Origin: Endocalyx cinctus
Taxonomy: Eukaryota; Ascomycota; Sordariomycetes; Amphisphaeriales; Apiosporaceae
Length of the DNA stretch: 64,000 nucleotides
Assembly (NCBI GenBank): GCA_001600455.1
Contig: BCKC01000009.1
Coordinates: 2,046,001-2,110,000 of the forward strand
Reading direction: 5' to 3'
Within the stretch, counting starts at the first letter, position 1; every line of letters begins with the position of its first letter. Of the stretch, positions 11,333 through 23,600 are shown one piece after another. Both the position numbers and the translations under genes were made by a program. Under the pieces are notes generated by a model. The model worked only from the letters and a program-made list of their open reading frames with translations, was not told the DNA's origin and searched no databases.

Positions 11333-13540
11333 ATGGCATCTTATACATCCGACGGGGCACAGGACCAGTGCCTTCAATTCAATACCGCATACTGGGGTAA
11401 CGCCGGGTTCCCAAGAGTAGCAGGCTTGACACATAGAGGTCTTACAGACTCTAGCGAAAACCATACTCTAAGAGCAGGGCGCGAGTCTACACTGACAGAA
11501 AATGAGAGCTACACAACACTCTTGCCTAACTCGTCGAGCCAATATTCGCCAACTTATACGCAATCTTGCTTGGCTGAGCCTAGCAGCCCCCCTTCGATGA
11601 GCAGTCTAAGTATTCCGAGCTCTCGAAATTCGGGACCGTCTGGACAAACGCGGAATCTTGAGTCTGTACGAGAACAAGGCGATGGTGATTGCCAGCTTCA
11701 TGATCTCCGCGACGTGGCATGGCAAGAACATGAGGGATACAGTTCTATGGATGAAACTACAGACTATCGGCGTCCGCTAGCAGGTTTGGGCAAACCCCAC
11801 CACAAGACATCACTGGCGTACCGCCTCTGGATATGGGAGCTCGCCGCTTCTACACTTAGCATCGCCTGCATCACATCTATTGTGGTAGTTCTCATTCATG
11901 AGGATGGCAAGCCGCTAGATCAGTGGCGACAGGGTATTGGCCAATACATCACCCCCAATGCCCTTATCTCGTTCCTGGGCACCCTCGGTAAATCGAGCTG
12001 TCTTGTTACAGTCACCGAGATCATCTCGCAGCTAAAGTGGATACACTTCAGAACAGGGGCTCGGAAGCTACGCGATCTTCAAGTTTTTGATGATGCTAGC
12101 CGGGGGCCATGGGGATCATTTCGGCTAGTGGTCTCCAAGAACAAGACTGCCCTACTAGCAGCGTGCGCTTCTATTATCACCGTTGCGGCCTTGCTGATTG
12201 AGCCCTTTCTACAACTGGTTATCGACTTCCCAAGCAGACTAACGCCAGTTTACGATACCTCCCCAACTATCTTATCCGCTCAATCATACGACCCGTATAG
12301 TCTGCCATCGCGTTGGTCGCAATGCTATGGCGCTTCGCAGGTCGACCGGGTCATGCAAGCTGCCATCCTGTCGCCCGTATGGAACGCAACGCCAGAGCCG
12401 TCCCTCCCATGCAACTTCGAACGCTGCGAGTGGCCAACTATCACAACATTGGGCGCGTGCAGCAGCTGCATCGATGTCGCGGACACCGTAGTACCAGAGT
12501 GTGGCCTACCCTTAGCAGGTAACACTGCACATGGCGAGTGCAACTACACCATAAAAGCGACAGACACCAAATTAAGGGCGTACTTCGGCCTTACCGGAGG
12601 TGCCTCAGAGCTGACACCTTACACCACCGTTTGGAACTCCGCTGCATATGGATATATTACTCCTCAATCTGGGCCCGCTCGCATCATCAGCTTCTCCTTT
12701 ATCAAATTACCCAGTGACTCGAGCTGGATGTCCTATACAAACCAGGGAGGAAATTGGTACGTTCCAGTCAAGCAAGCCATGGAGTGCACTATCAGTCTTT
12801 GCGCTCGAACATTCACCGACCCCTTCCACAACAACTTTACTTCAACCTCGCTAGCTGGACCAAGCGAGCCTCTCCAGATAACAACTATACCGTTAGAAAC
12901 AAGTTCCCGTGTACTCCTGGACCTGGTTCCAACCAACAAAAGCCACGTACCCAGCGGCACACCTTTTCAGATCAACTTTTGTGATCTCCTTTCTCTTTCC
13001 GAATATTTCCTCGGCCTCTTCACGGTGGAATACGAAAACGCCGGCATGACCGGTATTCAGGACGGGTATATACAACCGGCAAACGCATTCACCCAGCAGC
13101 TAACCCCGAATATCGGGCAGTCCCTCAGCCAAGAGGACGACATACCCGCGCTCATGCAGCGCATAGCGGACAGCATGACGGAAATTTTCCGCACCTCGCC
13201 CAACAGCACCGCCGTCGACGGCGTCGGCATGCGCACGATCACGTTCATCTCCATCACCTGGTCGTGGCTCGCGCTTCCCGTCACGCTGGTCGGGCTCACG
13301 CTCGTCGTGCTCGTCGTCGTCATCGTCAGGAACGGCGCGCTCGGGATCCCGGCCTGGAAGAGCTCGAGCCTGGCCTTGCTGTTCCACGAGCTCGAGGGCT
13401 GGGATAAGCACGATCTGCACTCGAGCCGCCCCGAGGATATAGAAAGAACGGCGGCCGCCATGACGGGTCAGGTCGTCGGTAAGGAAGGCATGCTCTTGTT
13501 TTCTCGGGCTCGTGGCACGCGGGAGAGAAGGGCTACCTAG
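11333..13540 (+). CDS. DUF3176-family integral membrane protein
   Basis: A single 735-residue open frame with ATG at 11333. The first 150 residues are Ser/Pro-rich and probably cytosolic. Hydrophobic segments follow at about 165-188 (WELAASTLSIACITSIVVVLI), 205-230 and 272-298. Then comes a large domain of about 330 residues with paired Cys (CERCEW-like and CSSCIDVADTVVPEC) and several N-glycosylation sites. A final membrane segment lies at about 634-664, with a short charged tail. This pattern of an N-terminal membrane cluster, a Cys-containing outer domain and one late membrane helix is the DUF3176 arrangement, a large fungal-specific family of unknown function. Family copies are often variable between species. 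The last 400 bases are clearly richer in GC than the rest of the gene. Confidence 0.85.
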   Translation: MASYTSDGAQDQCLQFNTAYWGNAGFPRVAGLTHRGLTDSSENHTLRAGRESTLTENESYTTLLPNSSSQYSPTYTQSCLAEPSSPPSMSSLSIPSSRNSGPSGQTRNLESVREQGDGDCQLHDLRDVAWQEHEGYSSMDETTDYRRPLAGLGKPHHKTSLAYRLWIWELAASTLSIACITSIVVVLIHEDGKPLDQWRQGIGQYITPNALISFLGTLGKSSCLVTVTEIISQLKWIHFRTGARKLRDLQVFDDASRGPWGSFRLVVSKNKTALLAACASIITVAALLIEPFLQLVIDFPSRLTPVYDTSPTILSAQSYDPYSLPSRWSQCYGASQVDRVMQAAILSPVWNATPEPSLPCNFERCEWPTITTLGACSSCIDVADTVVPECGLPLAGNTAHGECNYTIKATDTKLRAYFGLTGGASELTPYTTVWNSAAYGYITPQSGPARIISFSFIKLPSDSSWMSYTNQGGNWYVPVKQAMECTISLCARTFTDPFHNNFTSTSLAGPSEPLQITTIPLETSSRVLLDLVPTNKSHVPSGTPFQINFCDLLSLSEYFLGLFTVEYENAGMTGIQDGYIQPANAFTQQLTPNIGQSLSQEDDIPALMQRIADSMTEIFRTSPNSTAVDGVGMRTITFISITWSWLALPVTLVGLTLVVLVVVIVRNGALGIPAWKSSSLALLFHELEGWDKHDLHSSRPEDIERTAAAMTGQVVGKEGMLLFSRARGTRERRAT

Positions 13541-13871
13541 GGACCTCACGGTAGCGATAAGCCGGATGCCGAGTTGTCCGAAGAAAGGAAGTTGACCCAT
13601 TCAACCGGCCAGCAAGTATTTAACTTTTAAGTTGAACATTTCTGGCGTCGATGACAGTGAATAACTTAAGGTTTGAATATGTATGGGGTTTGTTATCCGG
13701 CCAGCTAGCCACGTTTAAACGTAAAATTTATCTGTGATAAGTTTTATTACGCTGTAAATTATTTTAGGAGTAAGAATTTACGCAAATTTGTATTTTTATG
13801 GTGTGTCTAAGGTGCTCCTATAAGGACATGCCGTTCCAAACGCAAAAATTAACTTCGCGCCGGGGAGGGAA

Positions 13872-13886
13872 GGGGGGGGGGGGGGG
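13872..13886 (+). repeat. G15 homopolymer
   Basis: Fifteen consecutive G on the plus strand in a spacer. Such a run is a common sequencing-error site and can form G-quadruplex-like structure. Confidence 0.8.
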
Positions 13887-13984
13887 AACCAGTAGGTGTA
13901 TCTCAAATCTTCATCTTCGTCTACTGATCGATCCTAGACGAGCTCACGGCCATCAGCTAGACAGACGAGCTAGATTTCCACGTA

Positions 13985-14178
13985 CTGCGCCATCAGGGGT
14001 CAACGCCTGGTTTGATCACAGCAACGCGGTAGGCGGATATGTACAAGAGATCACCAGCGGAGCGCCGCCAGCTTTGGCCTGGCTCGATGCCGTCTCGAGA
14101 GGGTGGAAGGGGATACTTACGCCTAGGAGTAAGTACGCGACTATCGACTGTGCCGTCGAGGATGTTACTATTGATTAA
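13985..14178 (+). pseudogene. Possible coding remnant
   Basis: The plus strand reads GVNAWFDHSNAVGGYVQEI and then a Gly/Ala/Pro-rich stretch to a stop at 14178, with mixed but acceptable codons. The minus strand is open for part of the same interval and has a good donor (GTAAGT near 14129), so the true strand is unclear. No upstream exon or start is convincing. It may be a relic of a gene; I do not recognise it. Confidence 0.22.
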
Positions 14179-14610
14179 CCTGGCCTCGGCTAACGGGGCT
14201 GCTGCTGGGACGAAGGGGCGACGTTATTAGTAGCCGCATCCTACAGGCTATGTTTCGTGTACCGTTACGTGATTGTATTTAATTCTTTGATTCTGTTCAT
14301 TTATTACTACTTCATATTTGAATTATATTATTGCATATAGTTAATAGACCAGACCAAGATCTCCCTATTGTTAATGGATGCCTCTGTTTAAACTTATAAG
14401 TAAACTGATATGTATGTATATATGTATGTATATAAATATAAGTATATATATATATATGTATATATGTCTGAGTGGAATTTCTAATGATACGATCATCTCT
14501 AGTTAGTCTACGGTAAGTCATTTGTCTACATGCTCTTCCAAGAAGAATATATGGAGAAATAGAAGTTGGCGATCTCTTTTGTGCCCATGATCCTCGAATA
14601 CCCCCGGTAG

Positions 14611-14641
<31 letters not shown>

Positions 14642-15058
14642 TCCCCATTAATAGACACCGATGCTATGCCACTTTACCTTATTCCCTTAATGCCTACCCC
14701 TTTCCACCCCAAAAAAAGAAAAAAAAAAATCTAAATACCGATCCAGGGCACATATATATAATAAAAATCTGTATAAACCCGACTTCCACAACTAAAAACA
14801 AGAAAAAAAATATATGCAGAAGAATAGAATATAAAGCTTAAAATACCTGGGTAAAATAAGTTATGAGAAAAGAAGTTGAGCAAGTAATGAGAATAAAAAA
14901 AAAAAAGGCCTCCCCCACACCAGTCCGATGCTCCCTTCCGGGATGCCCCTTTCAAAGCAATCACTTTAATAAGAAAACGCCGGTGTAATGCTATGAATCC
15001 ATTTCCTTCCGAAACCAAAAGAAGTGTAAGAAAAAAAGTACCAAAACGGATGTACCAT

Positions 15059-17140
15059 TCAAAACATCCAATCTTCGGCAGCGGCAACTTTCCTGCGCTT
15101 CTCGGTGAGCGTCTCCCACGCGTCCGGGTGTCGGCTGACCTGTTCCGGAGTCTGAAACCAGTCGTATCCAGGGGACTCCCAGTCTCTGGCGTGCGGGTTC
15201 GGAGCGTAGTCGAACCTATCCTCCGATCCCGCGCCGCAGCGTTCCAGTCGCAGGATCCCCCCACGGTCGCGGTCGCACAGGAGCGCGTTCAGCTCCCGCC
15301 CGCCGTTGGTGAAGCCTACGCCGCCGATCTCGCCAAAGATGTCGAACGTCTGCTTCGAGCGGAAGGTCTGAGCGTCCACGAGGTGGATGAAATCGGCTTC
15401 CTCGGCCGCGACGAGGATTCGCTTCCCCGAGCCCAGAGGGGAAAACTTGACGCTGCGGGCGCCGGCGATGTTGGCGGGGATATCGGCGATAGTGATCCCT
15501 TCGCCTTGGCTATTCGTCCATTTTCGAGCGTCCCACACCTTAACGCGCTTATCCTGAAATCCGGTAGCGAGCTTCCATCCGTCCGGGGCCCAGTCACAGG
15601 CAAACCCCCAATCCTGGTGGCCCGAGATAGACTGCAGCATTTCACCGCTTTCGGCGTCTGTGATAAATACGTTCTTCGAGTCCCCGACCATCACGCGAAG
15701 CCGTTGGTCTGGACTGACGGATGTGCAGTTTGTGGTGTGCTCGTAATATTTTTTGAACACCATTTTGTTCGTTGCCAAATCTATTACCCGAAATCCGGAA
15801 TCGTTCGAGGAAAAGCCTGCGTACGGACTATGCGACTGCCTGGAACGGTAAAGATGTAAATGATTGGTCATCCCACTATAGTGGTCGGTAAGCTCCCCTT
15901 CCTCCCAGTCCAAATCTTCCGACCTTAGATTCCTATATCGGTAATTACCTTGATATCCGCCCGAGACCAAAACGTCCTCGGTAGCAGCCAAAGTAGTGGT
16001 ATGGTATTCGAAAGGGAATTCCGACGAAGCGGGCTTATCTCGTCCCGTGGTAGGATCGATTTCTCGTATGTCGCGATGCCTAGGGTAGAAAAGCCGGGTT
16101 CGCGATGCGCATCCCAAAGTGTGACGGAGCTGGAAATGCATGAGATGGATATCGCGGCGCATATCCATGCTAAGAAATTGGAAATAACTTCTCCTAGACC
16201 AGCGGGGATTGATATTGTCGTTCCAGCTATCGGAGTCAGGCACGTTCACGAAGTTCTGAAAGAATTTTGGACGGCATGACCTGGCAGCCTTCCTCGTAAC
16301 GCCGAGTTTACGCCAATTGATTCCTTGCAAGTCGAATTCGTCACCTTGGAGGTATTCGTATAGGATTCGTTTCGTAATAGGGTTGGGTGAATATACCGGC
16401 CGGAAGGGCGGCACTATTACTTGATGTATGCCGTAAATAGTAGGTGCGGGCTTTAAATCTTCTGGCGCATCCTCTCCTCTGCTACCCCAGAACCATAGTC
16501 GCAAGAACTGCACAAAAGTAGGGTTTTCCGGGCGTAACCCTCCTTGGGTCATGTTTGGTATACCGAATTCCGAATGACTGAATACCCGATCCTCAAATTG
16601 GGCCTCGGCTTCAATAAAGCTCTCCCACGACTCAAAATTGGTGGGTACATCTTCTTCCGCCATCAGGTGAAAAGGGTGAGGTGGAGGGTGTAAATTTATG
16701 AGGGATGTAGACGGAGTGGTAATAGACGACGATAGATGAGAATGTGTTTGGAAATTTGTGGTTGGATGGGGGAGAGTAGAAGGCCCCGGTTCAACATGGT
16801 CATAAGCCGAATTCGATTCGTCGACGTATAGATCATGTTGACCGCCGCTGATGTCGTCGTTTTGGTCCATGGTTGAGACGTCTAATAATGCGCCATCGTC
16901 TTTATCGTCGTGCATATCATGATCATGTTCGCCGTCTGCCTCTTGGTTGGTTTGATCTTGGACCGTCTGGTAGAAATAATCTGGCACGGAAGTGACAAGA
17001 GGTTCTGAATGGTCGCTTAAAGTAGTAGGAGCAAAAGCACGCGATATGAAGTTGGTATGGTCAGTTGGCGCATCAATATTATCCTGTTCTGCAGTTGGTG
17101 GGAGAGATGAAGGCTTGAGTGGGGACGTTGGTGGTTGCAT
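15059..17140 (-). CDS. WD40-repeat protein (resembles S. pombe C2A9.03-type proteins)
   Basis: One open frame of 693 residues with ATG at 17140 and no intron needed. The first 200 residues are acidic and low complexity. A middle region follows (WRKLGVTRKAARSCRP, then residues around the Asn/Pro-rich YFQFLSMDMRRDIHLMHF). The C-terminal half is WD40-like, with blades ending in Lys/Arg-Val-Trp-Asp (KRVKVWDARKW) and phrases such as SVSPDQRLRVMVGDSKN and GHQDWGFACDWAPDGWKLA. I recall similar uncharacterised WD-repeat proteins in fungi, including fission yeast C2A9.03. WD40 propellers act as protein-binding platforms; the partner is unknown. The gene ends in an A/T-rich flank and its 5' leader is a CT-microsatellite. 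Confidence 0.82.
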   Translation of the reverse strand: MQPPTSPLKPSSLPPTAEQDNIDAPTDHTNFISRAFAPTTLSDHSEPLVTSVPDYFYQTVQDQTNQEADGEHDHDMHDDKDDGALLDVSTMDQNDDISGGQHDLYVDESNSAYDHVEPGPSTLPHPTTNFQTHSHLSSSITTPSTSLINLHPPPHPFHLMAEEDVPTNFESWESFIEAEAQFEDRVFSHSEFGIPNMTQGGLRPENPTFVQFLRLWFWGSRGEDAPEDLKPAPTIYGIHQVIVPPFRPVYSPNPITKRILYEYLQGDEFDLQGINWRKLGVTRKAARSCRPKFFQNFVNVPDSDSWNDNINPRWSRRSYFQFLSMDMRRDIHLMHFQLRHTLGCASRTRLFYPRHRDIREIDPTTGRDKPASSEFPFEYHTTTLAATEDVLVSGGYQGNYRYRNLRSEDLDWEEGELTDHYSGMTNHLHLYRSRQSHSPYAGFSSNDSGFRVIDLATNKMVFKKYYEHTTNCTSVSPDQRLRVMVGDSKNVFITDAESGEMLQSISGHQDWGFACDWAPDGWKLATGFQDKRVKVWDARKWTNSQGEGITIADIPANIAGARSVKFSPLGSGKRILVAAEEADFIHLVDAQTFRSKQTFDIFGEIGGVGFTNGGRELNALLCDRDRGGILRLERCGAGSEDRFDYAPNPHARDWESPGYDWFQTPEQVSRHPDAWETLTEKRRKVAAAEDWMF

Positions 17141-20100
17141 TCTTTCTTTCTTCTCTGTCTCTATCTCTCTCTCTCTCTTTTTTTTTTTTTTCTTAAGCCT
17201 TACTAACTTTTCTTCTCCCTCAGTCCCTGTCTCTCTCTTTCTCGGCTTTACGCTCTCTAGGTTAGGCCGTACGCCCTGTACCCTATGATTTGTATGGGTA
17301 AATAATGAGGCGCATCAGATTTAGATATGATTGGAAAGGATTGAAAGACTAGGGAATGGAAGGGCTCCCGCCGTCAACGTGGCCCGTCGTGGGGTGGCAG
17401 ACCGAAAGAAGCAATGCTGGGGATTGAGCTTTTGATCTATTTCAATACTTTAGTCATACTTGTTGTAAGTAAGTGGCGTAAGTGTTATATATAAATATAT
17501 ATATATATATACATCGGATGATTTTAAGACATGAAATATCGGATAAGGGATATAAGGGATATACCGTCGAAGAAAGTAAAACTAAAAGTACAAGGTGTAG
17601 TAGAGGTAAGAAAAAAAAGAGGTATTGAGTAGGAGGAGTTGGTTAATAAGAATGAGGTGATACAGAGGGTGATGATGGTGACGGTGACGGTAACGGTGAC
17701 AGCATTATTATTATTATTATTATTGTCAGCTAACCTACTGAATAATAAGTAAACGCTTCTTACTATTCCATAATAGCAGAGTGAATAACCGAATAAGTTG
17801 AGTAATGTCAGATAGAATATATATACATACATAAATATATATATATATATATATACTTAGTATAAGAGTATATATATAACAATTCAAGTAGGTGACAGTA
17901 GCTGACGAAAGACCGCAGATGATAGACCTAATACTAATACATTCAAGTAATACAACCTACTTTAAGTAACACTTACTTAAGAGTGCAGCCTGCTGTAATG
18001 TTGGATTTCTTGGCTAACGTTAGGGTGTATCGTGTCTATGTTTAACCCCCTAATTAGGATTGATCATCAACCAACAAAGTTCCCTGTATTTTAGCCCCTT
18101 CAGGCCTTTAGGCCTTTCGACTTGAATATTTTAGCGACATCTGTTTTTTCTTTCTTTCTTTTTTTTTTCTATTCGTTGAAGATTTTTTCATGTTTTGTTT
18201 CAAAATGTTACGGTTGTTTTCTTGTTATTCCAATATAAAAAGGTCGACGATTAGGTTTGATATGTGATATTTTCTTTAACCTAGATACTTATACTAGGTA
18301 CTTTTTATTTTTATCCCTTGCATCGTTACTCGAGGAAATGAAGTGACTTATCAAATTCATTCCCGAGTCCCTTTTTTAAACCTATTTCGGCTACTACCGT
18401 CATATTTATATGGAACAAAGGAATTGTGTAGGTTAGTCATTTGTATATAATACTATATAATAATACTTAATAATTCATTGGCATATCCTCTTCCTCTCTG
18501 AATACTCCCTTTTTTCTTTCTTTTTCCCACCTTCATAGATAAGAAAAAAAAAAAAAAACCCAAAAAAAACCAGACTCGAATCGTTTTAACGACTGACCGA
18601 GAAGATGCCCAAATGCGGCACGAGACGAATCTAGTAACCGGTGAGAAAAAGGACAACTCGGGAACCAAAGCGAAAATGAGATGTGATAGGATTCGATCTC
18701 ACTAATGCGAACCAACAATGCTTTCCAACAGCCTCTTGAATATCGCAGAAAGAATATTTACAGTACAAAATATACTTGGATATATTTAGAGACATAAAAT
18801 ACATATTTCAGTACGTAAATATTTGGACACATACTACTTACGTACAGTATATAAAATATGCAAATTATATAAAATATGTGAATGGGACGTCGGATGCAGC
18901 ATGTGATATGAAGTCAGGTTAACTCAAAGTGCTGTACATGACGTTTTTTTACCGATTTATTCGTTGATCTGTTTCTCTCGACGCACCCTTCGACATGCGG
19001 TAATTACTACTGTATCCCGCTATGAAACAAGACATATATCCAATATGGATGTTTATGGTCATCTGCTACCTCACGCTGTCTGGCTGTTTATTATACCCTA
19101 CCTCTTCGCATGCGTTTATATATACCTTTCGAATCCCTCAATTCGAATTCTTCACGTCAGACAAGCACAAAATCCACTAATCCTACACATATCCGACGAA
19201 CGGGTAGCCGAACCGTGATGCGCTGCGCTGCAGCTATCCTCCCTCACCGTACACTAAACCTATACATATACCACTTAAGTACCGTAGCTCTGACGTCCGA
19301 GACGGACGATCACCGTTTTTACTCACCACACCACACCACCTAGTTTAGTTTATATACTACCTTTACCTGCCAGCCTGCTTACCTGACGACCAAATTTGAA
19401 ATTTTTGTATTTATTTATTTATTTCTCTCTAGAAATAAAGTAAGTCGACCTAAAGGGTATTCAAACCCCCCCCCCCCCCCCCTGTCAAAAACTCTGAATC
19501 GTCAGCTTACCATCGCTACCACCCGACCGCATCAGCGTGAAAATGCCACAAACTTCTTTCTTTTCCCCCTTTCCTCCTCCCCTCCCCTCCCCTCCCCTCG
19601 CCAGTCCCTGCAGCCAACCACCTAAATTGTCAGGCCAGGAGTCGTAGGGACCATTGGAATTACCCGGCTCTTGGATCAATCATGTCACGTGTATCGACGC
19701 GAGAGGTTCATCTTTATCTGCAACTATCCGAATCTCGCTCCATACATTACCCACCCCCCCCCCTGGGGGCCCATCAGTCGTCGGTTGGTTGCAGTAGCAA
19801 GCATACACACATACACACATACACACACACCTATATCTCCTTAGAGAAAAAAAAAAAAAGAAGTTTCCCCCCCTTCTCTCCTCATTAGTATTGTTTCGCC
19901 CGGGGAACTCCTTGCGGCATTGCCTTGTTGGCAACTAAGGTTAGGGGGGGGGGAAGAGAGGGAGCCCCCTGATTCGTGCGCGTATAGATATCGATTTGAA
20001 CGACACATCTTCAAAGACTGCCCGTTGCGTAGTATATGAGACCAACGAGTAACGCAACCAATTACCGATGCGGCCCCTGGTAACACATGATAAGAAATTT

Positions 20101-20605
20101 CTTTTACATGTTTCTAAATCGTCGTTTTTTTTCCTTTCTTTTTTTTTCTTTCTTTTGTTATTAATTCGTGTAGCCTTATCTAGACTACTAGGATGGTGTC
20201 ACTGCATCCCCCTACTGCTTCGATCTGTGATCTCGGGGACAAAAATGCAAGATACACGAACCAGAGACATGGCGAGAGAGAAAGAAAAAAAATTGAGACA
20301 AGATTAACTCATAGACGTAAAATTCCCTCCGAAGCCTCCGGATTCGAGTATTAATGTGTGCCTAATGCTGAGCCTATATACATTTGTAAGAGCAATGACC
20401 AAATCCCATGTACGCCGGTCCTCATGCCCGCTAATAACTCTGTCTCAATAATTCAAGTATAATCAAGCGTGAGACTCTAGGTTGTCATTATCTTGAACAA
20501 TCCTACGCCTCCTTCTATTAACCTCAACACATTAAATCTCTCCCCCTTAAACCCTAGACCTGTAAACAGCATTCCCCTTGTGAACCCACTATATCATCTC
20601 CACAT
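17141..20605. other. Gene-free spacer with microsatellites
   Basis: About 3.5 kb with no supported gene. It contains TA repeats (17500-17512, 17835-17855), a TTA triplet run (17705-17724), a C17 run (19466-19482), a block of four CCCC runs separated by T (19576-19598; G-quadruplex-capable on the minus strand), a CA/TACACA repeat (19804-19830), and many A/T runs. The right end is the 3' flank of the chitin synthase gene. Confidence 0.55.
19576..19598 (-). repeat. G-quadruplex-capable tract
   Basis: The plus strand has four runs of four C separated by single T. The minus strand therefore carries four GGGG runs with one-base loops, the strongest G4 pattern. It lies in a spacer with no linked gene start. 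Confidence 0.7.
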
Positions 20606-23600
20606 TCACGCATCCGAGTAGTACTGATCGTCGTACGGATGCTGAGAAAACCGAGAAGGAGCGCCTGGCCAACCGCCACCAGCCACGTTTTCTTTGGATC
20701 CCCAATACATGTTGTCCCGAAGCCTACGCTCTCGCTCAAACTCGGCCCATCGCTTCATTGTAATCTTGCTACTATCAAACTCGCCTTCGTATTCAAGACC
20801 GGCTTTCTTTGTCTTTTCACCAGCAGTCTTTCGCGTATCACCCCACGAGAAATCGTCAAACTTCCAGAATGAATATGTAGGAAGAACGAAGTTCCAAATG
20901 GGTAGCGACAACAGGTAGATAGCCATCCATACGACGTACGACCAGGAATGAGCAGTGACGACAATCAACACGGCCGGCAAACCCAAAATCAAGGCAAGTA
21001 GGACTAGGGGTATAATCTGAGGGTTCGTAGAAATGATAGATGAAATGACTAATTATTTCCAAAGTTAGTATGCCAGTAAGATTCTATATTTACAAGAGTT
21101 GTTTAAACTTACCGACGTAGAACGTGAATGCAATGGCGGCAGGAAGCACCAGGGTACCGATCAGCTCGATACCAACGACGAATTGCATACTAAAGCAGAA
21201 TGTGCCGCAGAGATCCTTTACCAGGACCAGCTCCATGAGGTTGTGAATTGTAGAGTTGATCCATCTACGCCTCTGAGAGAGCAAAACCGAGAATTCGTCG
21301 GGGACTGTAGTTTTGCAGACTGCCTGTGGAACAAATACCTGCTTACGTTTCGGGAAAGTGCGAAGCATCAACGTCGTGAGATAACGATCCTCACCGAGGA
21401 GCAGTAAGTTTTTCTTGTGAAGCGTATCGACGACGTTCTCCGAATAGTGCTCGACCACATCGGGATTTGCCAGAATGGGAACCCAGTAATTCTGGGCGCC
21501 CTTAGGAGCTTTGATTCGGTACATGCAGAAACAACCCGGAAGACAAGTAACACCACCAAAGACAGATTCGAAAGATTTGGCGAGATGATGCGATATGAAG
21601 TACTCAAACACTTGTATAGCAGTAACCCAGCTTTGTCTCTTGTTGGCAATCTTCGTTTCACCGCAAAGACCCATGATTTCGGGATCGCGAACCATAGCGC
21701 AGATAAGGTGAGTGAGACTGTCAGGGAAGACCTTCGTATCGGCGTCGACCATAAGCACAGCTTCGTAGTAGTCAGGAGACACGCCTGTTACTTTCCAGAG
21801 ACCATTAAACATTTCATACTCAAGTTCTGTCATGCGTTCGTCAAACATTACTTTTTGCAGGAACGACATTAGAATAATTTGACTGTCACGCTTTCCTCGG
21901 TTGCCCGGCTTGGATTTAGTAGCCTCATCCGGCGTACCGCATTTGACAACAAGCATCATGGGAACCCTCTGCTGTTTCTCAACCGAGATGGCTGACTTAG
22001 AGCCGTAGTCGTAGAACCCAGCATAGATCTTGGCCATGTTGTGTCGCTTTGAGCCGCTCGCGACGGCGACGTACGAGAATGCTTCCACTTGCTCGGGAGG
22101 AATAGTATGGTCCTTCATCATGTCGAGTACAATTTCCGGGGTTGACATACTTTCACCTTTGCCTTTGATGATACCGTCGCAAATAACGAGGATCGCCTTG
22201 TGACTGTTCGGATAGTCAGTCATCGCTATGGAATCTAGGGTTGTTCGAAGACCGAGCTCTCCTTCCGAATAAGCTGTGACTAGGCAAATGGTATGGATCA
22301 GGGGAAAGCCGAAGGGTTGAAAGTCAGGTGGTGGCTGGGGTACCACGGCTTCATGAATAAAACCGGCGGGGCCATATCCATCCAGGGGACTCGGGGAATT
22401 GCCGTGTGGATCCGAGCGAAGCATACTAGACCGACTGTCGTTGGTTTGTTTATACATGGACCCCGGACGAAGTAGACCTCCCGACGACGCCTGGCTAGCC
22501 ATGGTTGTCGGTACCGGCCGCCGAGAATTTCTTTCCGTGCCATAGACGGTCGAGAATCGAGAGGTGGTTGGTAAAAAGGTGCTTGCACGCTTGCTAGTCC
22601 TGTCTGATCCATTGACGCTGCTGCCAATATCTCCCGGTAATCGCGGCGGCGCCCGGTAGATATCTTCACTCCAGTCTTCGATCTGGCGGTTTCGCTTCTT
22701 CTTATCTGAACTTTGAGATGTCTTAGTAGCCGCGTATTTACGGCTAATGAACCATTGGAAGATAATAGCAAGCCCAAACCTGGCCACGACAACGGAGAGA
22801 ATCAAAACTAGCGAGACGTAAAGCACGACCTTAGAGGCGATACATCCGACAGTCTCAGTATCTACAGTTCCAACTTTGATGATCTCCTGAAAGCACTGGG
22901 CCATCTCCTTATCCGAGCCGGTTGCGAAGACTCGAGTGACGTCTCGACCGCGAATTGCTTGATTGGCAGCTGAACTCTTGTCCCGAACTTCCTTGAATCG
23001 ATCAGGATAATTGATATCATCATCGTTGAACCAGTAGAGCAAGTCTAGGTCAAGGACATTCCCGGAGTACACGACCAAGTTACGCGAATTGTTCTTCACA
23101 TCGTCCCAAGTAAAATAGACGTCACCACTGTTGGGTACTTCAAGATAAAACGTGTTCCGAGCCAATTCGGTGGTATGACAAGCATATCCATTGTAGTAAG
23201 GGCTAGTGTAGTTAGGGGTAGATGAGCCGTCTTGGTTAAACGTATTGCAAGGGAAGTACCAAGCAAGATCCTCGCCGCTGGAAGGAATACTGGAGTTGTC
23301 CGTCTTGGTAAGAAGGCCCTTGCATTTTCCATTGACATTCTGGAACAAAAAGCTTCCATCTTGACCACCGTAATGCGAGCCTGTGAGATAGAGAACGTTA
23401 GAGTACCCGCCGCTCGCCAGCAGGGGGATGCCATCCGCCGGAGGATGAGCAGAATTAGTCAAATCGACGGCGGCTCCGTGGAAGATCATGTATCCATTGG
23501 AGACTTCGTTGACACGTAGACGAAGAGCGGGCGCGGCGCAAACAGTCCGCTGAAATCCAAACGTAATATATCCGACGAATGCGCCAATGTAAAGGATGAT

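Larger units (their letters stand above)
13541..15058. other. Spacer with homopolymers and a weak coding remnant
   Basis: It holds a G15 run at 13872-13886, a TA-rich microsatellite at about 14409-14465, an A27 run at 14611-14637, and the weak coding-like patch at about 13985-14178 listed separately. The right part is the A/T-rich 3' flank of the WD40 gene. Confidence 0.5.

Noticed and set aside
14993..15859. 288-codon plus-strand frame overlapping the WD40 gene
   Set aside because: Antisense shadow; the minus-strand frame has clear WD40 motifs and better codon use.
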